Program-made: the position numbers and the translations under genes
Part shown: positions 26,198 to 35,862 of the stretch, one piece after another
Numbering within the stretch: the first letter of the stretch is position 1
Layout of the letters: each line of letters begins with the position of its first letter
NCBI GenBank assembly: GCA_007753675.1
Contig: CP036432.1
Coordinates: 6,174,394 to 6,238,393, forward strand
DNA from: Stieleria magnilauensis
GTDB taxonomy: Bacteria; Planctomycetota; Planctomycetia; Pirellulales; Pirellulaceae
Direction of reading: 5' to 3'
DNA length: 64,000 nucleotides
The notes under the pieces: generated by a model
The model's database searches: none
What the model was told of the DNA's origin: nothing
Seen by the model: only the letters and a program-made list of their open reading frames with translations

Positions 26198-28336
26198 CTA
26201 ACTGCCGATGCCGGCCAGCCAGACCAGCAGGGCGATGACGACGAAGCAGACCGCCACGGAGATGGCGAATCCATACACGTCGGATTTGCGCGGACGCAGC
26301 GCTTCGATGTCCGTGCCGGGAAACAGCCTGCGGTCCTCGAAACGTTTCGGATTGCTGTACGACTCTTCCAGGTTGCGGCGATCGGTTTCCGGGTCGGGAT
26401 CCACTTCCGTTTTCATCTTGGCGTAATAGCGATCCAACACCGACTCGCTCGTGCGGGGCGTCAGGAAGCTGGCCACGATCAGCACCAGGAACGGCAACAG
26501 CACTCGCGTCGGCAATCGCAGGGTTTCCAGCGTCGCTTTGGAGACATTTGCCAGATCGATCCCGATGTAGTGATAGAGTACGAAATCGAGCTTGAATGTC
26601 CCCTCGCCCTGCAGCTGTCCGGTGCGTCGTTGGGTCAAGATGGACGCCGCCCCGTCTTGCACCGTGCTGATCATCTGCAGCGATTCTTCGCCGACCGGCT
26701 TCACGCCGCCGCTCCAAAAAATCGAGGTGTCGCCGGAAATCAAGACGACTTCGATCTGATCTCCGACCTCGCACCGCGGCGGCTCGGCGCCGATCTTCTG
26801 ACGCATCGTCTCATCATCCTTCGCCTGCTCCATCGCTTCGACCCAAGCTTCATGGCGGGCCACATCGGCCGGCGTCGCCGTGCGTTTGATCGACTTGACG
26901 ATGCGGTTGGTCGTCGTCGTCCATGCCGGATCGGTGCGCATCTCGGGTGAGACCATTGGAATCACGAGCGGCAAAATGAAAAAGAACAACGCCGAAAACG
27001 CGATCGTGATCCACACCGCGGTGCCATTGGCACGGCGCCAAAACATTCCGATCCAGAACGGCGCGGCGAACAGAATCGGCAACTCGATCGCGAAGGTAAA
27101 CTGAGCGAATACGTCTGCCATGGTGATCGCCACGATCGACGCTCCCACGATGATGGCCAGCCCCGTCACGCGAGCCACCTTCACACTCTCGCGGTCCGTC
27201 GCCGACGGATTCACGTAGGCCGCATACAGGTTGCGGGTGATCAGCGCGGAACTGACAATCATGTACGTATCGGCTGAACTCATCATCGCGGCCATCAGAC
27301 AGGCCAACATCAGACCGACCAACCCTAGATTCAACGGCCCCAGGATCTCGCGGGCCGCGATTCCCCACACCAGATCAGGATCCACGGCCAACTCGGGACG
27401 ACCGGCCAACAGGGCCAGTGCGATCAGCGCCGTGATCGCCCAGCCGACGGTGCACAGGCGTTTGAGAAAGTTGCCGACCACCAGCCCGATCCGTGCTTCG
27501 TTTTCACTTTTTGCCGAGCCGCCGCCGGTGGCGATGAAGTGCGGTTGGACGACGATTCCGACCAGAGCCAACAGCGTCAATGCGACGATGTACTGCAGCG
27601 GAAACTCGCCCGCACTCGGCCCGGCAAATAGACTGAAATAGTCTGACGAAACCCGTTCGTGCATGATCGTGAATCCGTCCATGAACCCCTGCGTCGACGG
27701 GTCGCCGAACTCTTTGACCAACGCCCAGAGCCCATAGGGAATCAACAACACGCTCAACAGGATGATAAAGATTCCTTGAATCAAGTCGGTCCAATATGCC
27801 GCCGTTAAACCGCCCAACACGCCGTAGACGATCACAATCGCGGCCAAGCCCGGGATCAAGACGTACTTCAAGTCCAACCCCGCGATCTCATCGAGGCCCA
27901 TCAACGGCACCGCGAATTTTGCGATCGCCGACAACATCGTCGACAGATAGAACATGTAGAAGATGATGGCGAAAACGGCGTAGGCGGCGCCCAATGCCTT
28001 GGACTCGTAACGCTCGACGAACCAGTCCCCGAGCGTCAAATGCCGCATCCGCCGATACCACACCGCGGTGATCCAATAGACCGGGGTGACGAACAGCCAC
28101 ATCAGCGCCGACCACACGCCGCTGAGCCCGCTGGTCCAACCGGTACGGCCGACCTGGATCGGTTCATGCGCCCCCGTCCCGGCGCCGAACGCAGCGAAGG
28201 TTTGCAACAACTTGCCGAACCCACGCCCGCCCATGAAGTAGTCTTCTTGCCCTTTGACACGCCCCATCGCCCACAATCCGATGGCGATCATCACGATGAA
28301 GTAAACGGCAACAACGACGTAGTCGATCCAGGTCAT
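26198..28336 (-). CDS. Sodium:solute symporter family protein
   Basis: A 712-residue integral membrane protein of the SSS family. It begins with the first helix WIDYVVVAVYFIVMIAIGLW, then RVKGQEDYFMGGRGFG, the conserved loop after helix 1, and about a dozen further hydrophobic segments. The region near 463-605 is a hydrophilic insertion of about 140 residues between helices, which makes the protein longer than the usual 500-550. It probably imports a sugar, amino acid or carboxylate with sodium; the substrate cannot be assigned. It stands alone on the minus strand. Confidence 0.9.
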   Translation of the reverse strand: MTWIDYVVVAVYFIVMIAIGLWAMGRVKGQEDYFMGGRGFGKLLQTFAAFGAGTGAHEPIQVGRTGWTSGLSGVWSALMWLFVTPVYWITAVWYRRMRHLTLGDWFVERYESKALGAAYAVFAIIFYMFYLSTMLSAIAKFAVPLMGLDEIAGLDLKYVLIPGLAAIVIVYGVLGGLTAAYWTDLIQGIFIILLSVLLIPYGLWALVKEFGDPSTQGFMDGFTIMHERVSSDYFSLFAGPSAGEFPLQYIVALTLLALVGIVVQPHFIATGGGSAKSENEARIGLVVGNFLKRLCTVGWAITALIALALLAGRPELAVDPDLVWGIAAREILGPLNLGLVGLMLACLMAAMMSSADTYMIVSSALITRNLYAAYVNPSATDRESVKVARVTGLAIIVGASIVAITMADVFAQFTFAIELPILFAAPFWIGMFWRRANGTAVWITIAFSALFFFILPLVIPMVSPEMRTDPAWTTTTNRIVKSIKRTATPADVARHEAWVEAMEQAKDDETMRQKIGAEPPRCEVGDQIEVVLISGDTSIFWSGGVKPVGEESLQMISTVQDGAASILTQRRTGQLQGEGTFKLDFVLYHYIGIDLANVSKATLETLRLPTRVLLPFLVLIVASFLTPRTSESVLDRYYAKMKTEVDPDPETDRRNLEESYSNPKRFEDRRLFPGTDIEALRPRKSDVYGFAISVAVCFVVIALLVWLAGIGS

Positions 28337-28406
28337 CAGCTCTACTCAGGTGGGCGTTTTCCGGATCCGTCACTGCGGCGCGAAGGGTGACTTCGTTTTC
28401 CCACAG

Positions 28407-28430
28407 ACATCAGCCGTTTCGCGTCAGCGT
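28407..28430. repeat. Half copy of repeat family 2
   Basis: ACATCAGCCGTTTCGCGTCAGCG matches the right half of the repeats at 26044 and 38169. It lies in the 254-base gap between the symporter start and the kinase end, where I see no gene. Confidence 0.55.
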
Positions 28431-28590
28431 TCAGGCTCTACTGTGTCTTGTCCCACAGCAACAAATCCATTCGAAGGATGGCCCAACAGAATACACTCTC
28501 CAGACGCACCGGTGCGCAACGGCAAGCCGATCCCATCGGATTTCGGTCCTGCGAAGGTGTCGCGTCACCCACCGTCCCCGAACATGAGAC

Positions 28591-30633
28591 TCAGTGCATC
28601 ACATCGAATCGCTTGCCGCCCAACAGGCTGAACTGTGGACCTTGAATCACCGCCCGGTGTGACAAGGCTTCGCTCAATCGTTCCATCCCGGATCGGGAAA
28701 CCCGCGTCGATTTCAGCCCGACGGCTTTTAATCCTTCCAGCGAATGCAGATGCACCAATCCGGCGTCGGTAATCTTGCAACCGGCAAGGTCTAAACAGAC
28801 CAAGTCGCCGAGCCGCCCGAGACACGTGAGTCCCGAATTCGTCACTTTCGTGTGAGAGAGAAACAGCTTTTCGAGATTCGGTTGCAGCTCGACGATCGTC
28901 GCCAAGCCTTCATCGTCGATCGCGGTGTTTTCCAGTGACAGCGAAATCAGCGACGGCAAGGATCGCAAGCGGGACAGATCGGCGTTCGTCACCTTGGTTC
29001 CTGATAAATCCAATTCGCTCCGATCATCAGTGAACGTCCCGCCGAGCTTTTGATAGGCGACGATGGTTCGATCGGACGCGTCCGCAGGATCGGCCTGTGT
29101 GGCGGGCGCAACCGTTTCGGGCACGGACGCGACGATCGTTTCGGGCGCGGTGTCGGTGGTGACGTCATCTGACACAGCCGTGGTGTGGGTGACGACCTGC
29201 AGCACCGCCGGATCGCGGTCCGTGTTCTGCTCCGCAGCGGGATCGACGATGGCGGGGGTTGGTGGCTGCGGCGTCACTTCGGGGTGCTCGTTTATGACAG
29301 GCACTGTGGAAACGGCAACGCTGTCATCGGCAACGCTGTCATCGGCGAGACGCAGTTCGTCCGTCTCGGATTCATCGTCTGCCATGGAGGCGCGGGGACT
29401 TGCGTCGACCGGCGGGTGTTCCATGGAGATCGGTAGCTTGGCGATCGCGTGGGGTTGACCTTGCACCTGGGGACCGCGCGATACAAATTGAATGGAGAGG
29501 GCTGCGAGTGCGATCATGACGGTCGACGCGACCAAGCGGCGGAAGCGCCGGCCCTTGCCCGTCTTTCGTTTCCGCCAGGACCCCGTCCGTGCGACGTGCG
29601 AACCCGGCAACGGCGACAGCGCTGCGAGTTCGTTTCCTTCGGCCGCCGTCGTCGACTGAAACCGCGGGTCGATCGCGGTGGCAATCGCGTCAGGATTGGC
29701 GATCGGGAACGCCGGATCCATTGATCTGGCAGCGGACGATTGTGCGACGGCCTGATGCAAGGCGCGAACCATTTGGCGACAGGAATCGAAACGCGCCGAT
29801 GCGTCCAGGCTGGTGGCCCGCTCGAGTACCTTTTGTTCGTCAACACCGACCTTTGAAAAATCCAGTTCGCCGCTGACGTGACAATGGATCGCCGTGGCTT
29901 GATTGATCGCCTGAACTGAATGGTCGCCGGTGCGGAGGTAGTAATACGTCAACGCCAAGGAGTATTGATCACTGGCGACCGAACCATGTCCTGAAATGCT
30001 CTCCGGTGAAATGAAGGCGGGTGAACCGATCATGCCCGTCGAGCGAATCGAATCGGCATAACAAGGTCGGGCGACACCAAAATCGCAGAGCACTGCGGCG
30101 TCGCCGACCAGCAAGATGTTGTCGGGTTTGATGTCGCGATGGGCAATCGACACCCGTCGTCCGTCGCCGAGATCGTGACGGGGCGCATTGAGGAAATCCA
30201 ATCCGCGCGCCGCATCCTCCACGTAGTCGAGCAGCTCTACCAGGGGAATCCCCGACTGGCCCCGCGATCGATAGTCTTGCAGCACGTCGTCCAAGCTTTT
30301 TTCGCCGACCACCATCGCGATGACCAACGTCGCCGGCTCACAGGGCGTCATTCGAAACCGGTTCGTTCGTCCATCACGGATCGGCTTTCCCGTCCGATCC
30401 AACAGCCAGTAACCGGTGATCGGCAACAGATTGGGATGGCGAACGTTTTTGATCGCCGAGATCGACTCGAATTCTTTGGCACCACCGGCTTGGTGCAGAT
30501 CGAGGAACTTGAGTGCGACACGGGTATCGCCAGGGCCGTCGGCCGCCCAGACCACGCCGAACGAACCTTCACCGAGCTTTTCAGCGAGAACGTAGCCCGG
30601 AATCGGCTCGCAGCCTTGTTGGAGAATGACCAT
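28591..30633 (-). CDS. Transmembrane Ser/Thr protein kinase with C-terminal leucine-rich repeats
   Basis: A 680-residue Hanks-type kinase. The glycine loop GEGSFG is at 21-26, Lys42 lies in VALKF, the catalytic loop HRDIKPDN is at 165-172 and DFG at 184-186, so it should be active. A single membrane helix (LVASTVMIALAALSIQFVS) follows a basic stretch around residue 350. The outer part has an acidic Thr/Ala-rich linker and then about five leucine-rich repeats of the LxxTxVTDxGLxxL kind. ATG 30633 starts just before the kinase fold; an extension to 30771 is possible but looks non-conserved. It probably senses an external ligand through the repeats. Confidence 0.92.
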   Translation of the reverse strand: MVILQQGCEPIPGYVLAEKLGEGSFGVVWAADGPGDTRVALKFLDLHQAGGAKEFESISAIKNVRHPNLLPITGYWLLDRTGKPIRDGRTNRFRMTPCEPATLVIAMVVGEKSLDDVLQDYRSRGQSGIPLVELLDYVEDAARGLDFLNAPRHDLGDGRRVSIAHRDIKPDNILLVGDAAVLCDFGVARPCYADSIRSTGMIGSPAFISPESISGHGSVASDQYSLALTYYYLRTGDHSVQAINQATAIHCHVSGELDFSKVGVDEQKVLERATSLDASARFDSCRQMVRALHQAVAQSSAARSMDPAFPIANPDAIATAIDPRFQSTTAAEGNELAALSPLPGSHVARTGSWRKRKTGKGRRFRRLVASTVMIALAALSIQFVSRGPQVQGQPHAIAKLPISMEHPPVDASPRASMADDESETDELRLADDSVADDSVAVSTVPVINEHPEVTPQPPTPAIVDPAAEQNTDRDPAVLQVVTHTTAVSDDVTTDTAPETIVASVPETVAPATQADPADASDRTIVAYQKLGGTFTDDRSELDLSGTKVTNADLSRLRSLPSLISLSLENTAIDDEGLATIVELQPNLEKLFLSHTKVTNSGLTCLGRLGDLVCLDLAGCKITDAGLVHLHSLEGLKAVGLKSTRVSRSGMERLSEALSHRAVIQGPQFSLLGGKRFDVMH

Positions 30634-30760
30634 ATCGCCGGGCCTGCAATCGTCGGTTTGGGAGAGATGAGCGTCGTAGAACGCTCCCGTACGATTGACC
30701 AAGCGGCCAGGCGACCAGGGTGTTACGAAGAATCCGTCGCGGCCGACGCGAGCGGACGCG

Positions 30761-30800
30761 ATACAAATCAATACAAACCGTTACAGGGCGATACATTTAA
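30761..30800. promoter_or_regulatory. Four 10-bp phased ATACA/TTACA repeats upstream of the kinase
   Basis: Consecutive decamers ATACAAATCA, ATACAAACCG, TTACAGGGCG and ATACATTTAA put the same five-base core on one face of the helix exactly every 10 bases. On the other strand the core reads TGTAT. It sits about 130 bases before the kinase start and 280 before the DUF1559 gene. Direct repeats of this spacing suit response-regulator dimers, but no regulator is identified. Confidence 0.45.
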
Positions 30801-30922
30801 TCGGACAGCCGGTGTTCCGTGTAGCGTTTTGATGGTGCAGGGATTGAGGCGACAGGCGTTGATGAATCCGCGGTCGACTGCTCCGGTGACGTAAATCGCT
30901 CCGGCGGCGTCGCAAAACTTGG

Positions 30923-30950
30923 TTGTTGGTCGATGGGCGAGGGTTATAGT
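30923..30950 (+). promoter_or_regulatory. Candidate sigma-70 type promoter for the DUF1559 gene
   Basis: TTGTTG (30923-30928), 16 bases, then TATAGT (30945-30950) resemble -35 and -10 boxes. They lie about 130 bases upstream of the DUF1559 start. This is a pattern match only. Confidence 0.3.
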
Positions 30951-31081
30951 GAAAGTTGCTGTTCCGCGTCCCTACTCGGTGGGGAGAGGTCGAGCTGCCT
31001 GTAGGCCAAGAAGTGTGACGGCAGGCCCCTTTGCCACCCGGTGATTGCGGTGTGCATTTCTTTTCTCTCGAATTCATTTTT

Positions 31082-32305
31082 ATGTTGGCTCGTCAAATGA
31101 AGTACTCAAAGCGCAGTCGAGGTTTCACATTAGTGGAACTTCTTGTCGTCATTGCAATCATCGGCATCCTTGTCGGATTGCTTCTTCCGGCAGTTCAAGC
31201 CGCCCGCGAAGCAGCTCGGCGGATGAGCTGCAGCAACAATTTCAAGCAGATTGGATTGGCCATCCACAATTACCACTCGGCCTACAAACAAATCCCGACG
31301 CATGGGACAGGAACGAACGAGGAGCCTGCGAACCGATACTGGCGCACCTCGGTCGTTTCCAACCGCGTTCGCCTCAGCTCACTCGTTCCGATCACGGCGT
31401 TCATTGAACAGCAGGCACTGTGGGATCACATTTCCAATCCCAGTCAACAACGAACCGATGGCGGCTTACAGAGCCCGCCTTGGAATGCGATGGGACCGAC
31501 CGCCGATCAGATTCAGTACATTCCCTGGGTGACGGAAGTCCCGACGTTCCGTTGCCCCAGTGATCCGGGGACGGGACTGCCAGCCTTGGGACGCACCAAC
31601 TACGCGTCTTGCTTGGGCGATTCGATCTGGAATCTTCACCTGGGTCCCTACAACAGCAATCGCACGGCAAAAACGACGGGCCGTTCACGGCATGCCCAAG
31701 CGGCGCATCGCGGTTTCTTCAAGCCGGTCGACGTGTCAAAGTTTCGTGATGTTCTCGACGGATTGTCCAACACGATCGCAATGGGCGAGATCATGACCGC
31801 CTTGCAAGATGGCGATAAACGCGCCAACGGCATTGCGACAAACGGCGGAAACGCGAGCCCGATCGGCCACGCTCAAATCCGCAACAACCCATCGATCTGC
31901 CAGGACAACGGCTACGTCGATCCGGACCGACCGCGATTCTGGTTGCCCGAGTGGCAACAACGGAACCGTCGCAACTTCGCCCGCGGACATCGCTGGGCCG
32001 ACGCGTTGCCGATCATGGCGAGCGTTGTCACCATCTTGCCTCCAAACCGTGAAGCCTGCGGACGGCACAATGCCTTGGGGACGACGCTGGTGGCAACGGT
32101 CTCCAGTCGGCACCAGGGTGGCGCCCACGTCCTGATGGGCGACGGAGCGGTTGTCTTTTTGAGCGATTCGATCGAAGCGGGCGACTCACGGGCCGCCAAT
32201 ATCTGGCTGAACAATGTGCCGGGTTCCCAAAGTCCGTATGGATTGTGGGGCGCCCTCGGCACACGCGCTTCCAGCGAAACCATCGAAGAGCAGTTGAACC
32301 AATAA
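31082..32305 (+). CDS. DUF1559 prepilin-like protein
   Basis: A type IV pilin-like precursor of about 407 residues. The N-terminus [27 protein letters not shown] has the prepilin cleavage site after Gly14 and the conserved Glu at +5. The DUF1559 domain follows ([18 protein letters not shown]), with the family-specific H-x9-DG motif in [12 protein letters not shown] near the end. Planctomycetes carry dozens of these, of unknown role and assumed to be assembled or exported by a type II/IV-like machinery. Possible starts are ATG 31082 and ATG 31097, and the ribosome binding site is weak at both. A small lipoprotein gene follows. Confidence 0.93.
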   Translation: MLARQMKYSKRSRGFTLVELLVVIAIIGILVGLLLPAVQAAREAARRMSCSNNFKQIGLAIHNYHSAYKQIPTHGTGTNEEPANRYWRTSVVSNRVRLSSLVPITAFIEQQALWDHISNPSQQRTDGGLQSPPWNAMGPTADQIQYIPWVTEVPTFRCPSDPGTGLPALGRTNYASCLGDSIWNLHLGPYNSNRTAKTTGRSRHAQAAHRGFFKPVDVSKFRDVLDGLSNTIAMGEIMTALQDGDKRANGIATNGGNASPIGHAQIRNNPSICQDNGYVDPDRPRFWLPEWQQRNRRNFARGHRWADALPIMASVVTILPPNREACGRHNALGTTLVATVSSRHQGGAHVLMGDGAVVFLSDSIEAGDSRAANIWLNNVPGSQSPYGLWGALGTRASSETIEEQLNQ

Positions 32306-32322
32306 AGTTTGATGAATCTTCA

Positions 32323-32359
32323 CGCCGCCGCCCCTCTGGCTTCGGCCCGTTGGGCGGCG
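32323..32359 (+). terminator. GC-rich hairpin between DUF1559 and lipoprotein genes
   Basis: CGCCGCC (32323-32329) pairs with GGCGGCG (32353-32359), followed by ATTGTTTGTC. It may end or weaken transcription between the two genes. There is no proper T-run. Confidence 0.35.
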
Positions 32360-32400
32360 ATTGTTTGTCGAAAGTTCCCCGCAATGAGAAGTAAGAATCG

Positions 32401-32592
32401 ATGAAGTCTGTTTACGTTTGTCTGGTCGTTTTCTGTATCAGTTTTGCCCTACCTGGTTGCGGGGGCTCGAGCGAAACCACGCTTGCGACCGAGGGGGCAA
32501 CCGCGGACGACTTTGCCCAGTATGAAGCGGATTTGGCTGCCGCGAACGCCGACGCGGGCTATGAAGAGGAGATTGAAGGGGACGCGGAATAG
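32401..32592 (+). CDS. Small lipoprotein downstream of DUF1559 gene
   Basis: A 63-residue protein: a hydrophobic signal, the lipobox LPGC (Cys20), GGSSE, then a short acidic tail rich in Ala, Asp and Glu. Small lipoproteins of this kind commonly follow DUF1559 genes in planctomycetes and are often annotated only as hypothetical. Their function is unknown. The ATG at 32401 is preceded by AATGAGAAG, a fair ribosome binding site. Confidence 0.7.
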   Translation: MKSVYVCLVVFCISFALPGCGGSSETTLATEGATADDFAQYEADLAAANADAGYEEEIEGDAE

Positions 32593-32641
32593 GCAGCAGC
32601 CGGACGCGAGATTCGCGACCGTACTGCGTTTCCCGTCCCGC

Positions 32642-34252
32642 TCATTTCCCTACCACTGCATCGGCGTCTTCGATGCAGATGATCTCTTTCATCGTGTGTG
32701 CATAAAGACGCCCCTTGGAGTAGGTCAACGATGCCAGCGTCCAGGTTTCTCCGCCGGGGCCGAGGTCGTTGACGGCGACGAGGGCATCCGGCGAGAGCTG
32801 CTTGACGTGCGTGTCGATGACGTACACCGTTCCCGTCACGACGGGCAAGAACAGATAGCGACCCACCAATGTCGGACTGGCCGCCGAAATGTGGCCCCAG
32901 CCCGTTCCGCTGTGCCCTTTGTCGCCGACGGCAAATCCAGACGCATTGGTGGGTCGATTGTCGGGATTGCCCTTGCCCCACAACAACACATCCTGCTTTC
33001 GTGACGTCGCACTGGGCATCAACTGCGCCGGCAATTCCAGATATTCCACGGCGCCGGATTCGACGTTCACCCGCCCCAGATAGTGAACGTTGTGCGAGAG
33101 AAACCAATGCCATTGGCCGACAGCCAGATTGGCCTGATTGGTATTCGGATGCCCCTTTCCGGCCTTGACCGCCACATCGGTTTGTTTCGTCCAGCTTCCA
33201 CGTTCGGGCTCGAACGCCCAAACCGTCGCACCGTCGTACAAGGGCTGCGTGCGGAGCAGTTTGCCGGAAGACGCATCCATCACCAGATGATTGCCCTTTT
33301 GGAATCCAAACACATAGCGCTGGTTCCAGTGACTGGCGAATGACGGATCATACCCCTGAAGCTCGGTGCTCCAAAGCGTCTTTCCCGCTTCACCGGGTGC
33401 CAGGCTGGTGAGACTTTGGCCGGATGGTTTTTCCAATGGACCGTGTGGCCCACCGCGGGCATGGGCGACGGCCCATTTTCCGTCGGCGGTCAAGCCAACC
33501 GTGGGCGTGTTGTGTACCGAAGTCCCGACCTGTTCGCGCCACAGCACCTTGCCGGTTCGTTTGTCGATGCCGTGCAGATACGTCCAAACGTCTTTCTCAT
33601 CGACGTCTGCTGGCACCGCGGTTCCGGCGGACTTTTTCCCCGGGGCGATCCATTTCTGAATCTTCCCGCCGGCCTCCTTGTTCGCGACCTCGACGTACAA
33701 GATCGTGTCGCCCACCAGAAACGGTTCCGCTTGGCGATTGTTGTGTTTGAAACGCGGCGTCCACTCCCGTAACCAGACCTGGTTGCCGTTGAAATCGTAA
33801 CACGCCATCGACCCGCATCGATTGAAAAACCAAACATGTCGGCCATCGGTGATTGGGGCAAACACCGTTCCGTCGGTGAATCCGCCGGCCAGCGAGATGA
33901 AGACGCTGCCCGGCAACGTCGCCTGCCAAAGCTTCTCGCCCGTGTTTGCGTCCAGGCAGAAACCGATGATGTCGGTGACCGCGTTCTTTTGCTCCAGCGT
34001 TTGAATCGGCACATGGGTCGTCACAAACACACAGTCTCCCCAGACGGTGACGTTGCTCATCCCGGCCTCGGGCAGCGCGGTCCGCCAGCGAATGTTTTCC
34101 TCCCGCGTCACGCTCCAACGCAGCGGTGCACGGCCGTCGGTCTGCCAGTTGCTGTTCGGCCCGGCCGCCTGATGCCAATGGTCTTCGGCCCGCAGCAGAC
34201 TGCCCCCGAAGATAAAGAGTCCAGCGAGCAGCCATCCGGTTCTGACGATCAT
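32642..34252 (-). CDS. PQQ-like beta-propeller protein, secreted
   Basis: A 536-residue protein with a signal peptide (1-22) and repeated propeller blades (for example [16 protein letters not shown] and [18 protein letters not shown]) of the PQQ-like/quinoprotein type. The W-rich motif [22 protein letters not shown] at the start of the mature chain is typical of planctomycete outer propellers. No PQQ-binding or metal site can be called, so it may be structural rather than a dehydrogenase. It converges with the lipoprotein gene. Confidence 0.85.
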   Translation of the reverse strand: MIVRTGWLLAGLFIFGGSLLRAEDHWHQAAGPNSNWQTDGRAPLRWSVTREENIRWRTALPEAGMSNVTVWGDCVFVTTHVPIQTLEQKNAVTDIIGFCLDANTGEKLWQATLPGSVFISLAGGFTDGTVFAPITDGRHVWFFNRCGSMACYDFNGNQVWLREWTPRFKHNNRQAEPFLVGDTILYVEVANKEAGGKIQKWIAPGKKSAGTAVPADVDEKDVWTYLHGIDKRTGKVLWREQVGTSVHNTPTVGLTADGKWAVAHARGGPHGPLEKPSGQSLTSLAPGEAGKTLWSTELQGYDPSFASHWNQRYVFGFQKGNHLVMDASSGKLLRTQPLYDGATVWAFEPERGSWTKQTDVAVKAGKGHPNTNQANLAVGQWHWFLSHNVHYLGRVNVESGAVEYLELPAQLMPSATSRKQDVLLWGKGNPDNRPTNASGFAVGDKGHSGTGWGHISAASPTLVGRYLFLPVVTGTVYVIDTHVKQLSPDALVAVNDLGPGGETWTLASLTYSKGRLYAHTMKEIICIEDADAVVGK

Positions 34253-34499
34253 CGAAGGTCCTAGGCGAGTGAAACGTAGTTGCCATGAGGCATGAAAAAC
34301 GGAACGAATCGGTGCATTTTACAAGCCTTTGAGTCGTGCGCCGCTTTTTGCCGGCCCCCTGTTTCGACGATCGCCGGCTTTTCGTAGTGGATCCCGGACT
34401 TGCCGGGCGCCTACAATGCTTGATGCACTCTCCCCCGCCACAGGCTGCAGAAACCTAGTAGCCTCGCCCCGCCCCCCAAGACGACCCGGTAATTGAGCC

Positions 34500-34979
34500 A
34501 TGAGATCGATTTTATTGATCGCTGCACTCGCCATCCTCAGCCAGGACGCCTGGGCCGAGGGAGATCCACAAAAGTTTGCTGAATATCGAGCTCGGCTCCA
34601 GCAACGTCGCGACGATGCGTTGGAAATGCGCCGGCAACAACGGCTGTCTCAGCAGTCGGCCCAGGCCATGCAGTCGGCTCAGGCCACGCCGTCAGCCCAG
34701 ACCAATCGGTTTCGTCCCGCACTCGATGGCTACGTGCCCCAGCCGGCGCTGCGCGGCTATGTGCCGCAACCGGCGCTCCGCGGCTACACGCCTCGACCGG
34801 CACTGCAAGGTTACGTGCCGCGACCGGCCCTGTACGGCTGGACGCCCCGACCGGCACTCTATGGTTACTTCCCCCAACCGGCCCTGCGTGGCTACACACC
34901 CCGGCCCGCGCTTCGCGGTTACACGCCTCAACCGGCCCTGCGCGGGTACACGCCCAAACCGGCACTCTCGGCAGAGTGA
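34500..34979 (+). CDS. Secreted protein with nine-residue PALxGYxPx tandem repeats
   Basis: A 159-residue protein I do not recognise. Residues 1-19 form a signal peptide (cleavage after AWA). Residues 24-70 are helical and rich in Gln, Arg and Ala. From Pro73 to about 153 nine units of the form P-A-L-x-G-Y-x-P-x follow without gaps, then PALSAE ends the chain. The DNA repeats every 27 bases (34716-34958) with many silent and a few coding differences, which shows selection on the peptide. Aromatic/proline repeats suggest an extended, possibly wall- or surface-associated chain. Its stop overlaps the next gene's GTG. Confidence 0.75.
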   Translation: MRSILLIAALAILSQDAWAEGDPQKFAEYRARLQQRRDDALEMRRQQRLSQQSAQAMQSAQATPSAQTNRFRPALDGYVPQPALRGYVPQPALRGYTPRPALQGYVPRPALYGWTPRPALYGYFPQPALRGYTPRPALRGYTPQPALRGYTPKPALSAE

Positions 34980-35695
34980 CCCCGGACGGAAACCAAGTCA
35001 ACTCGATGCAATGGAAAGCCGATCGACAGGCCGCACGAGGCCGTAGTGCTGACCGGTACAACAGTCAGGCTGCCGAGCAGTACGATGGCGTGCCTGGATT
35101 GGGAACGTTGTCCGCAGAGATGCAATCTGCATTGCTGGCAGATTTGCAACACGTCACCACGATTTTCGAAAACGCCGATGTCTTAGATGTGGGGGCCGGG
35201 ACGGGCGCATTGTGCAGTGCGTTGACCGACTTGCCGTTGGAATCGATCACCGCACTGGAACCATCGCCGTCGATGCTGGAACGGTTGAAGACGAAACCGG
35301 AACTGAAACGGGTCAGACCGATCGTTGGCTCCTGCGACCATGATGACGACCGAACGCTGTTCGCGGACTCAAGTTTTGACGTCATCGCATCCAGAAAAGT
35401 TGTCAGCAGCTTGTTTGACCCGCTGGTCGCATTTCGTAACTGGCACCATTGGTTGCGCGTGGGCGGTCACGTGGTGATCATCGACGGCCTGTTTGGCCGC
35501 GATTCCTATGTCGGCGACTGGGCCGAAGAAGTTGATGTGCTGCCGTTGTCGACCAGCCAGTCGATGGCAACGGTCCCATATTTACTGGAGGCGGTTGGAT
35601 TTACGATTGAATTCGTCGACCTGACTCATCAGTGGAACCAGACCGCTCGAACGCCACATTACATCGTCGTCGCGTCGAAAGAATTATCGCAGTAG
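34976..35695 (+). CDS. Class I SAM-dependent methyltransferase
   Basis: A protein of about 239 residues with the SAM-binding motif VLDVGAGTGALCSAL, the acidic residue of motif II in TALEPSPSML and a methyltransferase-11 type core. GTG 34976 overlaps the upstream stop by four bases (GTGA), implying translational coupling with the repeat protein; ATG 35006 is the alternative. The acceptor substrate is unknown. The coupling makes the repeat protein, or something made with it, worth considering, but that is speculation. Confidence 0.85.
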   Translation: MTPDGNQVNSMQWKADRQAARGRSADRYNSQAAEQYDGVPGLGTLSAEMQSALLADLQHVTTIFENADVLDVGAGTGALCSALTDLPLESITALEPSPSMLERLKTKPELKRVRPIVGSCDHDDDRTLFADSSFDVIASRKVVSSLFDPLVAFRNWHHWLRVGGHVVIIDGLFGRDSYVGDWAEEVDVLPLSTSQSMATVPYLLEAVGFTIEFVDLTHQWNQTARTPHYIVVASKELSQ

Positions 35696-35797
35696 AACCG
35701 TCGCGGCGACGTGAAGTGCCACTTCGCTCAACCGCGGCCAGTCGAGCCATTGCGGCGTGTCGCCCCATTGCTCGGGACCTACGCCGTTGGTCGCGCG

Positions 35798-35845
35798 ACG
35801 CTTGCCAGAGCGTGGATGTTCCGCCGTCTGGCGACGGCAGCTACG
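35798..35845. repeat. Inverted repeat, family 6, copy 2
   Basis: GCTTGCCAGAGCGTGGA followed by TCTGGCGACGGCAGC repeats the unit found after hypF at 7110-7165. It lies between the convergent methyltransferase and thrC genes. No gene is present in 35696-35862. Confidence 0.6.
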
Positions 35846-35862
35846 TCACAGGAAACAGTCGC

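Noticed and set aside
34716..34958. Possible CRISPR array from regular 27-base repeats
   Set aside because: The units are contiguous without spacers and lie in frame within a secreted protein.
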